Of a stretch of 46,724 nt of DNA, positions 9,758-19,855 are shown one piece after another. Source of the stretch: Rhodoferax sp. (GTDB lineage: Bacteria > Pseudomonadota > Gammaproteobacteria > Burkholderiales > Burkholderiaceae_C); assembly GCA_019449595.1 (NCBI GenBank), contig JAGRPL010000003.1:1-46724 (forward strand), read 5' to 3'. Numbering within the stretch: position 1 is the stretch's first letter; every line of letters starts with the position of its first letter. Below the pieces are notes generated by a model. That model worked only from the letters and a program-made list of their open reading frames with translations, had not been told where the DNA came from and did not search any database. Both the position numbers and the translations under genes were made by a program.

Positions 9758-11551
9758 TTAAAGATCTTCCGATCCCAGCAGCATTTCGGTCAGTCCCTTG
9801 CCGGCCTGCACCATCGGGAACACGTTCTCCGTCGGGTCCGTGCGGAAGTCCATGAACACCGTACGGTCCTTGAGCTTGCGCGCTTCACGCAATGCCGGTT
9901 CCACATCCTGGGGACGCTCGATCAGCATGCCCACATGCCCATAGGCCTCGGCCAATTTCACGAAATTGGGCAGGGCGTCCATGTAGCTGTGGCTGTAGCG
10001 CCCTTCGTATTCCACCTCTTGCCACTGGCGCACCATGCCCAGGTAGCGGTTGTTCAGTGAAACAATCTTGATCGGAGTGTTGTACTGCAGGCAAGTGGAC
10101 AGTTCCTGAATGTTCATCTGTACCGAACCCTCGCCGGTCACGCAGAACACTTCGCTGTCGGGTTTGGCCAGCTTGATACCCATGGCATAGGGAATGCCCA
10201 CGCCCATGGTGCCCAAGCCGCCCGAATTGATCCAGCGACGGGGTTCATCAAACCGGTAGTACTGGGCGGCCCACATCTGGTGCTGGCCCACGTCGGACGT
10301 GATGTAGGTATCCACGTCCTTGGTCATGTTCCAGAGCGTTTCCACCACAAACTGGGGCTTGATGACGTCCTTGTTGCCACGGTCGTATTTCAGGCAGTCG
10401 CGTTTGCGCCAGCCATCAATCGTTTCCCACCACGCACCCAGCGCGCTGGCGTCCGGCTTGACGGCGCCTTCCCGGATCATGGCAATCATCTCGGTGAGCA
10501 CATCCTTGACATCGCCCACGATCGGGATATCAACCTTGACGCGCTTGGAAATGCTCGACGGATCAATATCAACGTGGATGATCTTGCGCTCGTTCTGGGC
10601 GAAATGTTTGGGGTTGCCAATCACACGGTCGTCAAAACGCGCACCGACGGCCAGCAGGACATCACAGTTCTGCATGGCGTTGTTGGCCTCCACCGTGCCA
10701 TGCATGCCCGGCATGCCCAGGTACTTCCGGTCGCTGGCCGGATAAGCACCCAGCCCCATCAACGTGTTGGTGCAGGGATAGCCCAGCATATCTACCAGCG
10801 CGCGCAGCTCGGCCGACGCGTTGCTCAGCAGCACGCCACCACCCGTGTAGATGTAGGGGCGCTTGGCGGTCAGCAACAGCTGTAGCGCCTTGCGGATCTG
10901 GCCGCCGTGGCCCTTGCGCACCGGGTTGTAGGAGCGCATTTCCACCGAACTGGGGTACCCGGCATAGGGCACCTTCTTGAAGGAAACGTCCTTGGGAATA
11001 TCCACCACCACAGGGCCCGGACGGCCGCTGCGTGCAATGTGAAAGGCCTTTTTCAGGGTCTCGGCCAGATCGTGGGCGTCTTTGACCAGAAAGTTGTGCT
11101 TGACGATCGGACGGGTAATGCCCACCGTATCGCATTCCTGAAACGCATCCAGCCCGATGGCATTGGTAGGCACCTGCCCCGTGATGATGATCATGGGGAT
11201 GCTGTCCATATAGGCCGTCGCAATACCCGTGATGGCGTTGGTCACGCCGGGTCCCGAGGTCACCAGCGCCACGCCCACGTCGCCCGTGGCCCGGGCATAG
11301 CCGTCCGCGGCATGCACCGCAGCCTGCTCATGGCGCACGAGAACGTGCTGAATGGAGTCCTGCTTGTAAAACGCGTCGTAAATATGCAGCACGGCCCCGC
11401 CGGGATAGCCCCAGACGTACTTGACGCCCTCGGCCTGAAGTGCTTTGACCAGGACTTCAGCACCGCGAAGTTCCTGAGATGCAGCCCCATGGGGCTTGCC
11501 GGTAGTGGATGCAGTAGCGGCCGAAGTGATTTCGGCTTTTGAAATTTCCAT
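9758..11551 (-). CDS. ilvI: Acetolactate synthase large (catalytic) subunit
   Basis: A 597-aa ThDP/FAD enzyme making acetolactate or acetohydroxybutyrate. It has the N-terminal ThDP-binding block (VWGYPGGAVLHIYDAFYKQ, then VRHEQAAVHAADGYARATG with the catalytic Glu), a central FAD domain (LGMPGMHGTVEANNAM), and the C-terminal ThDP site GEGSVQMNIQELSTCLQYN. An extra N-terminal stretch of about 28 residues (MEISKAEITSAAT) precedes the conserved domain; it is low-complexity and its need is unclear. It is transcribed from the promoter at 11700-11728. Confidence 0.96.
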   Translation of the reverse strand: MEISKAEITSAATASTTGKPHGAASQELRGAEVLVKALQAEGVKYVWGYPGGAVLHIYDAFYKQDSIQHVLVRHEQAAVHAADGYARATGDVGVALVTSGPGVTNAITGIATAYMDSIPMIIITGQVPTNAIGLDAFQECDTVGITRPIVKHNFLVKDAHDLAETLKKAFHIARSGRPGPVVVDIPKDVSFKKVPYAGYPSSVEMRSYNPVRKGHGGQIRKALQLLLTAKRPYIYTGGGVLLSNASAELRALVDMLGYPCTNTLMGLGAYPASDRKYLGMPGMHGTVEANNAMQNCDVLLAVGARFDDRVIGNPKHFAQNERKIIHVDIDPSSISKRVKVDIPIVGDVKDVLTEMIAMIREGAVKPDASALGAWWETIDGWRKRDCLKYDRGNKDVIKPQFVVETLWNMTKDVDTYITSDVGQHQMWAAQYYRFDEPRRWINSGGLGTMGVGIPYAMGIKLAKPDSEVFCVTGEGSVQMNIQELSTCLQYNTPIKIVSLNNRYLGMVRQWQEVEYEGRYSHSYMDALPNFVKLAEAYGHVGMLIERPQDVEPALREARKLKDRTVFMDFRTDPTENVFPMVQAGKGLTEMLLGSEDL

Positions 11552-11699
11552 GATGAACCTTTGTGAATTTCTCTAACGAAAAACCTTGGGTGCCCCTTCA
11601 CAAACACTTGTGGCGTCGCGTCGGAACTTAAGGTTGAAGCCATAAGCGCAGGAATCGTGCGCCGGACCAAAACCCGTTTGCTTTTTGATGGCAAGCGCC

Positions 11700-11728
11700 A
11701 TTATCGCACTGGACGGGCATACTTTCAA
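11700..11728 (-). promoter_or_regulatory. Sigma70 promoter of the ilvIHC operon
   Basis: The minus strand reads TTGAAA - 17 bases - GATAAT, with TGC just before the -10. Transcription would start near 11693, giving a leader of about 140 bases before ilvI. I looked in this leader for a branched-chain leader peptide or a terminator and found neither. Confidence 0.78.
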
Positions 11729-11848
11729 AATTCCGCCCGGAAATAGCGGCTGCCGGTGCCATAATTCCGGCGCAGCGACCCGTTGCGCGCACCACTTTTG
11801 GTTGCGGTGCACCGGCACTCCTTCTTTTCACCCTCTGGCTGGACTCTC

Positions 11849-12415
11849 TTGGCTACTGAACGCGAACTTGCCGAATTCCTGAAAAGCGTGGAAAAGCGCG
11901 CTTTTAAACGCTCGGTGTACCACGTTCGCAACGATGAGGCGGCTTTGGATATCGTGCAGGAGAGCATGATGAAGCTCGCCGAACACTACGGCCACAAGCC
12001 GGCCGACGAGCTCCCCATGCTGTTTCAGCGCATCCTGTCCAACTGCACGCTGGACTGGTTTCGGCGCCAAAAGACGCATAACGCGCTGTTTTCCAACATG
12101 GGGGACTTTGAATCCGCCAACGACGAAGGGGATTTTGACCTGTTGGAGACCCTGCATGCCTCCAGCAACCCCGAGCAGAACGAAAGCACCGAGAGCCAGA
12201 CAGACCGGGCACAAACCTTGCGAGCCATCGAATCGGAGATCCAGGAATTGCCCGCACGTCAACGGGAAGCCTTTTTGCTGCGTTATTGGGAGGAACTGGA
12301 CGTCGCGGAAACCGCTGCGGCCATGGGCTGCTCGCAAGGCAGTGTCAAAACGCACTGCTCACGGGCTGTTCATGCCCTGGCGCAAGCCTTGAAGGCAAAG
12401 GGAATACAACTATGA
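11849..12415 (+). CDS. ECF-type RNA polymerase sigma factor
   Basis: A 188-aa sigma-70-family protein starting (TTG) with ATERELAEFLKSVEKRAFKR. Region 2 lies at about residues 15-75 (AALDIVQESMMKLAEHYG; LDWFRRQKTHN), region 4 at about 125-175 (LPARQREAFLLRYWEELDVA, followed by AAMGCSQGSVKTHCSRA, the -35-binding helix-turn-helix). The start is uncertain: TTG 11783 and GTG near 11807 are in frame upstream. It overlaps the DUF3619 gene by ATGA. In related genomes this trio (sigma, DUF3619, DUF3106) is conserved; the membrane-anchored DUF3619 protein may be its anti-sigma factor. Confidence 0.88.
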   Translation: MATERELAEFLKSVEKRAFKRSVYHVRNDEAALDIVQESMMKLAEHYGHKPADELPMLFQRILSNCTLDWFRRQKTHNALFSNMGDFESANDEGDFDLLETLHASSNPEQNESTESQTDRAQTLRAIESEIQELPARQREAFLLRYWEELDVAETAAAMGCSQGSVKTHCSRAVHALAQALKAKGIQL

Positions 12416-12843
12416 CTAACTCGCACGAGGTCCATTGGGACGATTACCAGGACAGCCTGGGGCGCAGCATCGCTGCACGCCTGAACGACACCACCGACAG
12501 CCTGCCCAACGATATTTCCGAGCGCCTGAAGGCAGCCCGCATGGTGGCCCTGTCCCAGCGCAAGGTCGTGAAACTGCAGGTGGCGTCCGGCGTGGCGTCC
12601 CATGGCGGTGCTGCCACCCTGCACATGGGTGGTGACGACCGCAGCTTCTGGAACCGCATTGCCTCCCTGGTGCCGCTGCTGGCCCTGATCGCCGGGCTGC
12701 TGGCCATTGCCGTCGTGGAGGAACAGCGGCGCACCAATGAACTCGCTGAAGTGGATGCCGCACTCCTCACGGATGATCTCCCGCCCGCTGCCTATACCGA
12801 CCCCGGTTTCGCACAGTACCTGAACCTGAAACACCGTGACTGA
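12412..12843 (+). CDS. DUF3619 family membrane protein, possible anti-sigma factor
   Basis: A 143-aa protein with a cytoplasmic N-terminal part (MTNSHEVHWDDYQDSLGRSI), a single transmembrane helix near residues 82-102 (IASLVPLLALIAGLLAIAVV) and a short acidic periplasmic tail. The topology and ATGA overlap with the sigma-factor gene resemble sigma/anti-sigma pairs, but there is no zinc-binding HxxxCxxC motif. The anti-sigma role is inference. Confidence 0.8.
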   Translation: MTNSHEVHWDDYQDSLGRSIAARLNDTTDSLPNDISERLKAARMVALSQRKVVKLQVASGVASHGGAATLHMGGDDRSFWNRIASLVPLLALIAGLLAIAVVEEQRRTNELAEVDAALLTDDLPPAAYTDPGFAQYLNLKHRD

Positions 12844-13624
12844 GCATTTTCTGAAGCCGCCCCTACCGTTTACCCACCCTTTGCGGCGTGCTCGCAGCGG
12901 TGCGCGCCAGCTGGCCGCACTGATGACGCTGGGAGCAGGCTTCCTATTGAGCCTCCACGCTCCGGCCTCGGCCCAGACCCCTGAGCCCCCCAAGATGACG
13001 GCGGTGCCAGCCGTGACACGTCCGGCGGCGGCCGCACCCGGCTCAGCCGCTGCCGGCCCCCAGTGGAAAGAGCTTTCCCCGGCGCAGCAGCAAATCCTGC
13101 AGCCGCTGGCCGCGAGCTGGAACACATTGGGCGTGATCCAAAGGGGCAAATGGATCACCATTGCGAAAAACTACCCCGCCATGGCGCCCGCAGAGCAGGA
13201 CAAGCTGAACAGCCGCATGGCAGAGTGGGCCGCACTCAAACCGCGTGACCGTGAGCGGGCCCGTCTGAACTTTGCTGAAACCAAGAAAATGCCGCCTGCT
13301 GAACGGGCCGCCAATTGGGAAGCCTACCAGGCCCTGAGCCCGGAAGAAAAGGAAAAACTGGCCGCCCACGCGCCCAAGAAGCCCGTTGGCACGGCGATAG
13401 CCGTGAAACCCGTACCGCCCGAGAAGCTGGCCAAGGTGCCGGTTACCCGCCGCACCCCGCCACAAGGCCCCGCGGCGACCAGCGGCAAGCCCCTGGTGGA
13501 CCGCAACACCTTGCTGCCTCGAGCTCCCCGCCCGGCAGCCAGCGCTCCTGTACCCACCGCAGCCCCTGTGCCCGCCACAGTCCCTGCTGCAGCTCCGGCA
13601 CCCGCCCCCGTTCTGGCAAACTGA
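12836..13624 (+). CDS. DUF3106 domain protein, secreted
   Basis: A 262-aa protein with an N-terminal signal-like hydrophobic segment (LAALMTLGAGFLLSLHAPAS, residues 27-46), a Pro/Ala linker, then the DUF3106 core of short helical repeats (WKELSPAQQQILQPLAASWN; LNSRMAEWAALKPRDRERAR; NWEAYQALSPEEKEKLAAHA). The C-terminal 90 residues are Pro/Ala-rich and probably disordered. GTG 12836 overlaps the DUF3619 stop by eight bases. The repeats resemble periplasmic stress sensors of the CpxP/Spy kind in spacing only. Confidence 0.82.
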   Translation: MTEHFLKPPLPFTHPLRRARSGARQLAALMTLGAGFLLSLHAPASAQTPEPPKMTAVPAVTRPAAAAPGSAAAGPQWKELSPAQQQILQPLAASWNTLGVIQRGKWITIAKNYPAMAPAEQDKLNSRMAEWAALKPRDRERARLNFAETKKMPPAERAANWEAYQALSPEEKEKLAAHAPKKPVGTAIAVKPVPPEKLAKVPVTRRTPPQGPAATSGKPLVDRNTLLPRAPRPAASAPVPTAAPVPATVPAAAPAPAPVLAN

Positions 13625-13707
13625 GGCCGCAGGGGCCGGTTCGGCGGGAAGCCACTGCGCATCCCCCTACAATGCGCAGTCGCCTCTAACGGCATGTACC
13701 TTTCCCA

Positions 13708-14202
13708 ATGCAAAACGAATTGAAAACCCCGGGCCTGTGGCGCCGCATGGCCTGCTGGCTGTACGAAGGCATGCTGATGTTTGGCGTGGTTTTCCTGGCG
13801 GGCTACCTCTTTGGCACCCTGAGCCAGACGCACAATGCCCTGGACAACCGCCACGCCCTGCAAGCGTTCCTGTTTGTGATTTTTGGCATTTACTTCGTAT
13901 GGTTCTGGGCCAAAGGCCAGACTCTGGCCATGAAAACCTGGGATATCCGTGTCGTTGATCGCCAGGGCGCCGCCATTTCACAGGCCCGCGCATTGGCGCG
14001 CTACTGCCTGAGCTGGCTGTGGTTTTTGCCCCCGCTGGCCGGCATCGCCCCCTTTCACCTCACCGGAGCCGAATCGGCCCTCATCATCTCCGGCTGGGTG
14101 GTGGTCTGGGCCTTGTTGAGCCGCCTGCACCCGCAAGGGCAGTTCTGGCACGATGCCTTGGCAGGCACCCGCCTGGTCGTCTCGCCGCCCTTGAGCCGGT
14201 AA
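13708..14202 (+). CDS. RDD family membrane protein
   Basis: A 164-aa integral membrane protein. The RDD pattern is visible: RRMACWLYEGMLMFGVVFLA in place of the usual Arg-Asp-Asp helix, then GQTLAMKTWDIRVVDRQGA at residues 71-89, and a C-terminal hydrophobic helix ending with FWHDALAGTRLVV. The Asp of the first helix is Tyr-Glu here. The substrate is unknown. It is co-directional with the sigma operon after an 83-base gap and with dgkA after 23 bases. Confidence 0.85.
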   Translation: MQNELKTPGLWRRMACWLYEGMLMFGVVFLAGYLFGTLSQTHNALDNRHALQAFLFVIFGIYFVWFWAKGQTLAMKTWDIRVVDRQGAAISQARALARYCLSWLWFLPPLAGIAPFHLTGAESALIISGWVVVWALLSRLHPQGQFWHDALAGTRLVVSPPLSR

Positions 14203-14225
14203 TACCCCCGTCCCCCTTTCACACC

Positions 14226-14624
14226 GTGAATGCCCCTACCCCCCCGGCCACCGTCAACCCGCAAAAGACCCGCAGGGGGCTGAGCCGCATGTGGCACGCC
14301 ACCGGCTACTCCATGGCTGGCTTGCGCGCCGGCTGGAGCGAAACAGCGTTCCGCCAGGAAGCGCTGGCGGCAATGGTCCTGCTGCCGCTCTCCCTGTGGC
14401 TGGGGCAGACCTGGGTGGAAACCGCCCTGCTGGCGGCCAGCGTGGTGTTCGTGATGGTGGTGGAGCTGCTGAACACGGCAGTGGAAACCGCCATTGACCG
14501 CATTGGCCCGGAATGGAACGATCTGTCCAAACGGGCCAAGGACATGGGAAGCGCGGCTGTCTTGCTCAGCCTGCTGCTGTGCGCTGGCGTATGGGCCGCA
14601 GCCCTGTACCAGCGCCTTGCCTGA
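14226..14624 (+). CDS. dgkA: Diacylglycerol kinase
   Basis: A 132-aa small trimeric membrane kinase that recycles diacylglycerol to phosphatidic acid. Evidence: three transmembrane helices, ETAFRQEALAA near the N-terminus, and the signature VELLNTAVETAIDRIGPEWN followed by LSKRAKDMGSAAV with the catalytic and metal-binding Glu residues. The start is GTG 14226 (VNAPTPPATV); the ATG three bases on is out of frame. A Pro-rich extension of about 20 residues precedes the domain. Confidence 0.95.
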   Translation: MNAPTPPATVNPQKTRRGLSRMWHATGYSMAGLRAGWSETAFRQEALAAMVLLPLSLWLGQTWVETALLAASVVFVMVVELLNTAVETAIDRIGPEWNDLSKRAKDMGSAAVLLSLLLCAGVWAAALYQRLA

Positions 14625-14627
14625 CGG

Positions 14628-14990
<363 letters not shown>

Positions 14991-15032
14991 TCAGAGCACA
15001 TTTGCTGCGCAAAGTGTCTGGCCCACAAGGTT

Positions 15033-16709
15033 TCAGGCGCGAAAGCGGTTGGTAATAGGATAACGCCAATCCTTGCCAAAGCTGCGGTGTGTCACCCGAA
15101 TACCCACAGGGGCCTGCCGGCGCTTGTACTCGTTGATCTTGATGAGGCGGGTGACTTTCTCCACATCGGCCCGCGCGAAACCTGCGGCCACGATGGTTTC
15201 GATGCTCTGGTCGTTTTCCATGTAGCGGTCCACAATGGCGTCCAGCACCTCGTAGGGCGGCAGGCTGTCCTGGTCGGTCTGGTCGGGGCGCAGCTCCGCG
15301 CTGGGCGGACGGGTGATGATGCGCTCGGGTATCGGATTGCTGCCGGTGCCGTACGGGTCATGGGCGTTGCGCCAGGCCGCCATCTTGAACACCAGCGTCT
15401 TGGCCAGGTCCTTGATCACGGCAAAGCCGCCCGCCATGTCGCCGTACAGCGTGCAATAGCCGGTGGCCATTTCCGACTTGTTGCCGGTCGTGAGCACGAT
15501 GCTGCCAAACTTGTTGGACAACGCCATCAGCAGGGTGCCGCGGATGCGGGCCTGGATATTTTCCTCGGTTGTGTCTTCCGCCAGGCCGGCAAACTCCCGT
15601 GCCAGAGACGCCTTGAAGGCTTCAAACTGCGGCACGATAGAGATTTCCTCGTAGCGCACCCCCATGCGGGCGGCCATGTCGCGGGCATCCAGCCAGCTGA
15701 TGTCGGCGGTGTACGGCGAGGGCATCATGAAGGCCCGCACCTTGTCCGCACCCAACGCATCGACCGCGATGGCCAGCACCAGCGCCGAGTCGATGCCGCC
15801 CGACAAGCCCAGAATGGCGCCGGGAAAGCCGTTCTTGCCGATGTAATCACGCACCCCCAGCACCAGCGCATCCCACAGGTCCTGCTCGGGGGAGCGGATG
15901 GGCTCCACCGTTGCTACGATATTCATAGCTGTCTGCGCAGGTTCCACAATGACTTCGAACAGTTTTTCCTGAAAACTGGGGGCTCGACCGGCCACCGAAC
16001 CATCGGCCTTCAGGGCGAACGAATGGCCTTCGAAAACCACCTCGTCCTGCCCGCCCACCAAGTGGGCATAGACCAGCGGCAAGCCGGTGGCACGGGCGCG
16101 CTCACGCATGGTGTCTTCCCGCTCATAGCCCTTGCCCACATGGAACGGCGACGCATTGATCACCGCCAGCATCTGCGCACCGGCCTCCTGGGCCAGGCGG
16201 GCGGGCTCTTCAAACCAGGCGTCCTCACAGATGAGCAAACCCACGCGGATGCGCTCGCCTGCGGCGCCTGCCTCAAACACGCACACGCCGGTGCCGGGCG
16301 TGAAGTAGCGGCGTTCATCAAACACCTGGTAATTCGGCAGCTCGCGCTTGGCATAGGTAGCCACCACCTGCCCCTCGCACAACACGCTGGCAACATTGAA
16401 GCGGTTCTGCACCGCCACCGAGCGGGTACGGCTGTCGCCTCCCGTGGGGTGGCCGACCACCACCGTCATGTCCTTTAACCCGGCCAGCTCGCGGGCCACT
16501 GTTTTCACGGCATCATCGCAGGCGCGGATGAAGGCCGGGCGCAGGAACAGGTCTTCGGCCGCATAGCCGCAGATCGACAACTCCGGTGTCAGCAGCAGGC
16601 GCGCGCCACTGGCATGCGCCTGCCGGGCGGCATCGATGATTTTTTTTGCATTACCGTCCAGATCACCGACGATGAAATTGAGTTGTGCAATGCACAGTTT
16701 GAGAGTCAT
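15033..16709 (-). CDS. nadE: NAD+ synthase, glutamine-dependent
   Basis: A 558-aa two-domain enzyme. The N-terminal nitrilase-type glutaminase (residues 1-270) has the Glu-Lys-Cys triad: E in LLLTPELSICGYAAEDLF, K in YAKRELPNY and C in GLLICEDAWF. The C-terminal synthetase has the ATP P-loop GLSGGIDSALVLAI and the motif LTTGNKSEMATGYCTLYGDM. A family repeat (15911-15950) is built in frame into residues about 254-267, at the domain junction. A run of eight A's lies near codons 22-24. ATG 16709 was chosen because it starts at the conserved MTLKLCIAQLN. Confidence 0.96.
   Translation of the reverse strand: MTLKLCIAQLNFIVGDLDGNAKKIIDAARQAHASGARLLLTPELSICGYAAEDLFLRPAFIRACDDAVKTVARELAGLKDMTVVVGHPTGGDSRTRSVAVQNRFNVASVLCEGQVVATYAKRELPNYQVFDERRYFTPGTGVCVFEAGAAGERIRVGLLICEDAWFEEPARLAQEAGAQMLAVINASPFHVGKGYEREDTMRERARATGLPLVYAHLVGGQDEVVFEGHSFALKADGSVAGRAPSFQEKLFEVIVEPAQTAMNIVATVEPIRSPEQDLWDALVLGVRDYIGKNGFPGAILGLSGGIDSALVLAIAVDALGADKVRAFMMPSPYTADISWLDARDMAARMGVRYEEISIVPQFEAFKASLAREFAGLAEDTTEENIQARIRGTLLMALSNKFGSIVLTTGNKSEMATGYCTLYGDMAGGFAVIKDLAKTLVFKMAAWRNAHDPYGTGSNPIPERIITRPPSAELRPDQTDQDSLPPYEVLDAIVDRYMENDQSIETIVAAGFARADVEKVTRLIKINEYKRRQAPVGIRVTHRSFGKDWRYPITNRFRA
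15911..15950 (-). repeat. Comamonad-type dispersed repeat inside nadE
   Basis: The plus strand contains GCTACGATATTCATAGCT and then GTCTGCGCAGGTTCCAC. The element is shared, in degenerate form, with 17595, 21575 and 41301. Here it encodes the linker EPAQTAMNIVATV between the two NadE domains, which resembles EPAREATKVVAV encoded by the dnaX copy. Confidence 0.7.
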
Positions 16710-16771
16710 GAACCAACATCGTTTCGTTAATAGCGGCACTGCCGGCGCAGGGCCCGCGCACCAGGAGCCGC

Positions 16772-17980
16772 ATGGCTGACAACGATTATGTCATTCGCGT
16801 CGTCACCTCACCGCTGGACGTGGACGCCCAGGCGTGGGACACCCTGCTGCACCTGCAAGCCGACGCCAGCCCCTTCATGCGCCATGCCTACCTCTGCGCG
16901 CTGCACACCAGCGGCTGCGCGACCCCGGAAACCGGTTGGGCGCCCCATTTCTTCACGCTGGAGTCGGGCGGCGTGCTGGTCGCAGCCTGCGCCCTGTACG
17001 CCAAAAGCCACTCCTATGGTGAATACGTGTTTGACTGGGCCTGGGCCAATGCCTACCAGCAGCACGGCCTGTCGTACTACCCCAAAGCCGTCGTGGCCGT
17101 GCCCTTTACCCCCGTTCCCGGCGCCCGCCTGCTGGCCCGCAGCGCGCACGCCCGCGCTGCGCTGGTGCAGGCACTGGTGCAATGGTGCCGGCAGTCGGGC
17201 TTGTCATCCTTGCACCTGCTGTTTGCCCAGGCGGCGGACGTGACGGCCTGCACCGAGGCGGGCCTGAAGCTGCGCCACACGGTGCAATTCCACTGGAACA
17301 ACGCCACCCCCGCCTACCGCGACTTCGAGCACTTCCTGGCATCGCTCACGCAGGAGAAACGCAAGAAAATCCGCCAGGAGCGGCGCAAGGTGCAGGAGGC
17401 CGGCATCACCTTCCGCTGGGCCCAGGGTTGCGACATCACCCCAGCCGACTGGGATTTCTTCTACCGCTGCTACGAGCGCACCTACCTGGAGCACGGCAAC
17501 GCACCCTACCTGAACCGCGACTTCTTCCAGCGCATGGCCGACACCATGCCGCAGCACTGGCTGTTGTTCATCGCCGAGCGGGCTGGCCGCGCGGTTGCTA
17601 GCAGTTTGATAGCTGTTGACGCAGATGCTGCAACGTCTGGTGGCCCAAATGGGACACAAAATTCAGCCGGGGTTGCTTATGGTCGTTACTGGGGCGCACT
17701 GGAACGGGTGGATTGCCTGCACTTCGAGGCCTGCTACTACCAGCCGCTGCAGTGGTGCATAACCCATGGCTACCAGCGTTTTGAGGGAGGTGCCCAGGGC
17801 GAACACAAAATGGCACGCGCCCTGCTGCCCGTCAAAACCACCAGCGCCCATTGGCTGGCACACCCGGCGTTCGCCGACGCGGTGGCCCGGTTTCTGGAGC
17901 GCGAGGACCAGGGAATCGGCCAGTATCTGGAAGACCTGGCCGAACGCAGCCCCCTGCGGCACAACGGCCAGGGGCATTAG
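16772..17980 (+). CDS. FemAB-like N-acyltransferase (COG3146 / PF04339 type)
   Basis: A 402-aa soluble protein of the GNAT-fold family once called DUF482. Family features: QADASPFMRHAYLCALHTSG near residues 29-48, YFPK-like motif SYYPKAVVAVPFTPVPGARL (about 101-120), SLTQEKRKKIRQERRKV near 190-206, and the C-terminal EGGAQGEHKMARALLPVKT. The substrate is unknown. Residues about 275-292 (SSLIAVDADAATSGGPNG) are encoded by a dispersed repeat and look like an added loop. Its ATG is 62 bases from the divergent nadE start. Confidence 0.88.
   Translation: MADNDYVIRVVTSPLDVDAQAWDTLLHLQADASPFMRHAYLCALHTSGCATPETGWAPHFFTLESGGVLVAACALYAKSHSYGEYVFDWAWANAYQQHGLSYYPKAVVAVPFTPVPGARLLARSAHARAALVQALVQWCRQSGLSSLHLLFAQAADVTACTEAGLKLRHTVQFHWNNATPAYRDFEHFLASLTQEKRKKIRQERRKVQEAGITFRWAQGCDITPADWDFFYRCYERTYLEHGNAPYLNRDFFQRMADTMPQHWLLFIAERAGRAVASSLIAVDADAATSGGPNGTQNSAGVAYGRYWGALERVDCLHFEACYYQPLQWCITHGYQRFEGGAQGEHKMARALLPVKTTSAHWLAHPAFADAVARFLEREDQGIGQYLEDLAERSPLRHNGQGH
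17595..17645 (+). repeat. Comamonad-type dispersed repeat inside the acyltransferase gene
   Basis: TTGCTAGCAGTTTGATAGCT, followed by GTTGACGCAGATGCTGC and a GTCTGGTGGCC tail. It matches the copies at 15911, 21575 and 41301 and is inserted in frame, adding about 17 residues. Confidence 0.7.
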
Positions 17981-17993
17981 GCGCCCCGCGGGG

Positions 17994-19811
17994 TCAGAAG
18001 GTTTCCCAGTCGCCATCCCCCGCCGTGGCCGCCACTTTGACGGCGGCTGCCGGAGTTGCCGAGGGCGTACTGGCTACCGGGGCTGCGGCACGGGCCGCCG
18101 CTACCGGTGCTGCGCCAGCACTCTGTGGCTTGGATGCCACCGCGGCCCGGGACAGCACGGTGCCCTGGTCATGAATCCGGCGTTCAGGCCCGGCAAACGG
18201 CGTGCTGCGCGGCACACTGGAACGCACCGCCACCCGCGACGGTGCCGCATTGGCGTCACTGGCGCTGAGCTTGAAGGCCGCAACCACCTGCACCAGATCG
18301 TGTGACTGGGTTTTCAGGCTGGAAGCCGCCGCCGCCATCTCCTCCACCAGCGCCGCGTTCTGCTGCGTGGCCTGGTCCATCTGCGTCACCGCCTCGCCCA
18401 CCTGTGTGACACCCGAGGCCTGCTCATGGCTGGCAGCGCTGATCTCGCCCACGATGTCGGTCACCCGCCTGATGGCACTCACCACTTCCGTCATGGTGAC
18501 ACCCGCCTGATCGACCAGCGCCGTGCCCTGCTCCACTCGCTCCACGCTGGCGCCAATGAGGTTCTTGATCTCCTTGGCAGCGTCGGCCGAGCGACCGGCC
18601 AGGCTGCGCACTTCCGATGCCACCACGGCAAAGCCGCGGCCCTGCTCGCCGGCGCGGGCCGCTTCCACGGCTGCGTTCAGAGCCAGGATGTTGGTCTGGA
18701 AGGCAATGCCGTCGATGACACTGATGATGTCGTTGATCTTGCGCGAAGACTCGTTGATGCCCTTCATGGTCTCCACAACTTGGCCCACCACCTCACCGCC
18801 CCGCACGGCAACGGTTGACGCATTGGTCGCCAGCTGACTGGCCTGGCGGGCGCTGTCGGCGTTTTGCTTGACGGTGGAGCTGAGTTCCTCCATGGACGCC
18901 GCAGTCTGCTCCAGGGCGCTGGCCTGCTGCTCGGTACGTGCCGACAAGTCATGGTTGCCCTGGGCGATTTCGGCGCTGGCCGTGGCCACGCTTTCCGAGC
19001 CCTGGCGGACATTGGCCACCACCTTGGCCAGCCCCAGGCGCATGGCCTCCAGCGCATGCAGGAGTTGCGCCGGTTCATCGGTTCCCTTGGCCTGCAACTC
19101 CGACGTCAGATTGCCGTCGGCAAACTCCTTGGCGGCCTCCACGGCAGACTCGATGGGCCCGGTGATCTGGCGGGTGATCCAGATACCCATCACCACCGCG
19201 AGCGCCACCGCCAGCCCCAGCATCACGAGCACCCCAACCTGGGATGCCGTGTAGGTTTGCTGCGCGCCGCCATAGGCATCCTTGACGCCCTGGCCATTCA
19301 AGGCATACATCTCTTCCATGGCCTTGAACAGCGACCGGAAGGCCAGGCGGGATTCGCCCCGCAGGAAGTCAAAGCTGGCGGCCGCCTCGGCGGGGCCCAG
19401 GTCCGACATGGTCAGCAACTTGGTGTTGCTGGCGTAGTACGCGGCCAGGTTCTTGTTGTACGTATCCCAGGCCTGTTTTTCGGCCGCTGATTTCAAGTGC
19501 GTTTCGAACTTGCGGCCCACTTCCGCCAGCTTGGCCTTGTCGGCCGCAATGCGGTCGGCTTCGGGCTTCTTGTCTTCCGGAATGACCGCCATCACGTGCA
19601 GAAGCTCGCCCTGACGCAGATCCCCCAACAAGCCCTGCATCTCCCCCACATACCGGCTGCTGGGCAACCAGTTGGTGGCCATGTCATCGGTGTTGGCATT
19701 GATGCGCGCCAGCTGCGATACGGCAAACCCGCCAGTAACGGCTGTCAGCAGCGCCATGACGAAAAAGGCAGCACCCAGTTTGGTGCGGATTTTGAAGTCG
19801 GAGAAATTCAT
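17994..19811 (-). CDS. Methyl-accepting chemotaxis protein
   Basis: A 605-aa inner-membrane chemoreceptor of the Tar/Tsr type. It has TM1 near residues 11-31, a four-helix periplasmic domain (about 32-190), TM2 near 192-212, a HAMP domain, and the cytoplasmic coiled coil with the conserved tip [20 protein letters not shown] followed by [20 protein letters not shown]. The protein ends in DWETF, a CheR/CheB-tethering pentapeptide like NWETF, after a Pro/Ala-rich linker. The ligand is unknown. A CheW gene lies just upstream on the same strand. Confidence 0.97.
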   Translation of the reverse strand: MNFSDFKIRTKLGAAFFVMALLTAVTGGFAVSQLARINANTDDMATNWLPSSRYVGEMQGLLGDLRQGELLHVMAVIPEDKKPEADRIAADKAKLAEVGRKFETHLKSAAEKQAWDTYNKNLAAYYASNTKLLTMSDLGPAEAAASFDFLRGESRLAFRSLFKAMEEMYALNGQGVKDAYGGAQQTYTASQVGVLVMLGLAVALAVVMGIWITRQITGPIESAVEAAKEFADGNLTSELQAKGTDEPAQLLHALEAMRLGLAKVVANVRQGSESVATASAEIAQGNHDLSARTEQQASALEQTAASMEELSSTVKQNADSARQASQLATNASTVAVRGGEVVGQVVETMKGINESSRKINDIISVIDGIAFQTNILALNAAVEAARAGEQGRGFAVVASEVRSLAGRSADAAKEIKNLIGASVERVEQGTALVDQAGVTMTEVVSAIRRVTDIVGEISAASHEQASGVTQVGEAVTQMDQATQQNAALVEEMAAAASSLKTQSHDLVQVVAAFKLSASDANAAPSRVAVRSSVPRSTPFAGPERRIHDQGTVLSRAAVASKPQSAGAAPVAAARAAAPVASTPSATPAAAVKVAATAGDGDWETF

Positions 19812-19855
19812 GAACCAGAAACCCAAAAATCAGAAATAAAACAAACCGGCATGCA

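Noticed and set aside
11552..11693. Branched-chain leader peptide before ilvI
   Set aside because: The leader RNA has no ORF rich in Ile, Val or Leu and no terminator hairpin.
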